Positions 5,926 to 5,951 of a DNA stretch of 5,951 nucleotides are shown piece after piece (the first letter of the stretch is position 1; the number at the start of each line of letters is the position of its first letter). The notes under the pieces are model-generated. The model was not told the DNA's origin and ran no database searches. It saw nothing but the letters and a program-made list of their open reading frames with translations. Both the position numbers and the translations under genes were made by a program. The stretch is from the NCBI GenBank assembly GCA_016183075.1, contig JACPFH010000501.1, positions 1-5,951 on the forward strand. Reading direction: 5' to 3'. Origin of the DNA: Deltaproteobacteria bacterium. Lineage in GTDB: Bacteria; Desulfobacterota; Binatia; UBA9968.

Positions 5926-5951
5926 CCGCAAAAGCCTCTGCCGCTTTCGGC

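Overview
The window holds seven genes, all on the minus strand and tightly packed. Transcription therefore runs from high to low coordinates. In that order they are an N-carbamoylputrescine amidase (aguB-like, about 5925-5002), an agmatine deiminase family protein (aguA-like, 4941-3877), an unrecognised 70-residue protein (3837-3625), RmuC (3607-2495), a membrane sensor histidine kinase (2441-999), a small lipoprotein with a TPR-like region and a coiled coil (1056-568), and the first 188 codons of a sigma-54-type response regulator (565-1, cut by the window edge). No RNA genes, insertion sequences, prophage genes or CRISPR arrays are visible. No gap between genes exceeds about 60 bases, and the long plus-strand open frames are antisense shadows.

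The organism is a GC-rich, probably Gram-negative bacterium: there is a lipoprotein signal, a two-membrane-style sensor kinase and a sigma-54 regulator. The gene complement and protein style suggest a deltaproteobacterial, NC10/Rokubacteria-like or similar environmental lineage. This is an impression from the proteins, not a placement.

The right half (about 3877-5931) carries the last two steps of the agmatine route to putrescine: agmatine to N-carbamoylputrescine by the deiminase, then N-carbamoylputrescine to putrescine, CO2 and ammonia by the amidase. The two genes meet at a curious junction. Two head-to-head arrays of a 7-base repeat (GTCAANN on one side, TTGACNN on the other) spill into both coding ends and form a potential stem-loop over the aguA start.

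The left half (1-2441) is a three-gene signalling cassette, kinase then lipoprotein then sigma-54 response regulator. It has the same order and architecture as enterobacterial qseE-qseG-qseF (glrK-qseG-glrR). The kinase and lipoprotein genes overlap by 58 bases, so one DNA segment encodes both the kinase C-terminus and the lipoprotein signal peptide. The lipoprotein and regulator genes are only 2 bases apart if the favoured GTG start is right. Between the two halves lie the 70-residue gene and rmuC. Whether all seven genes share one transcript cannot be decided from sequence. Spacing allows it, but a weak promoter candidate lies after aguA and a weak terminator-like hairpin lies at the end of rmuC.
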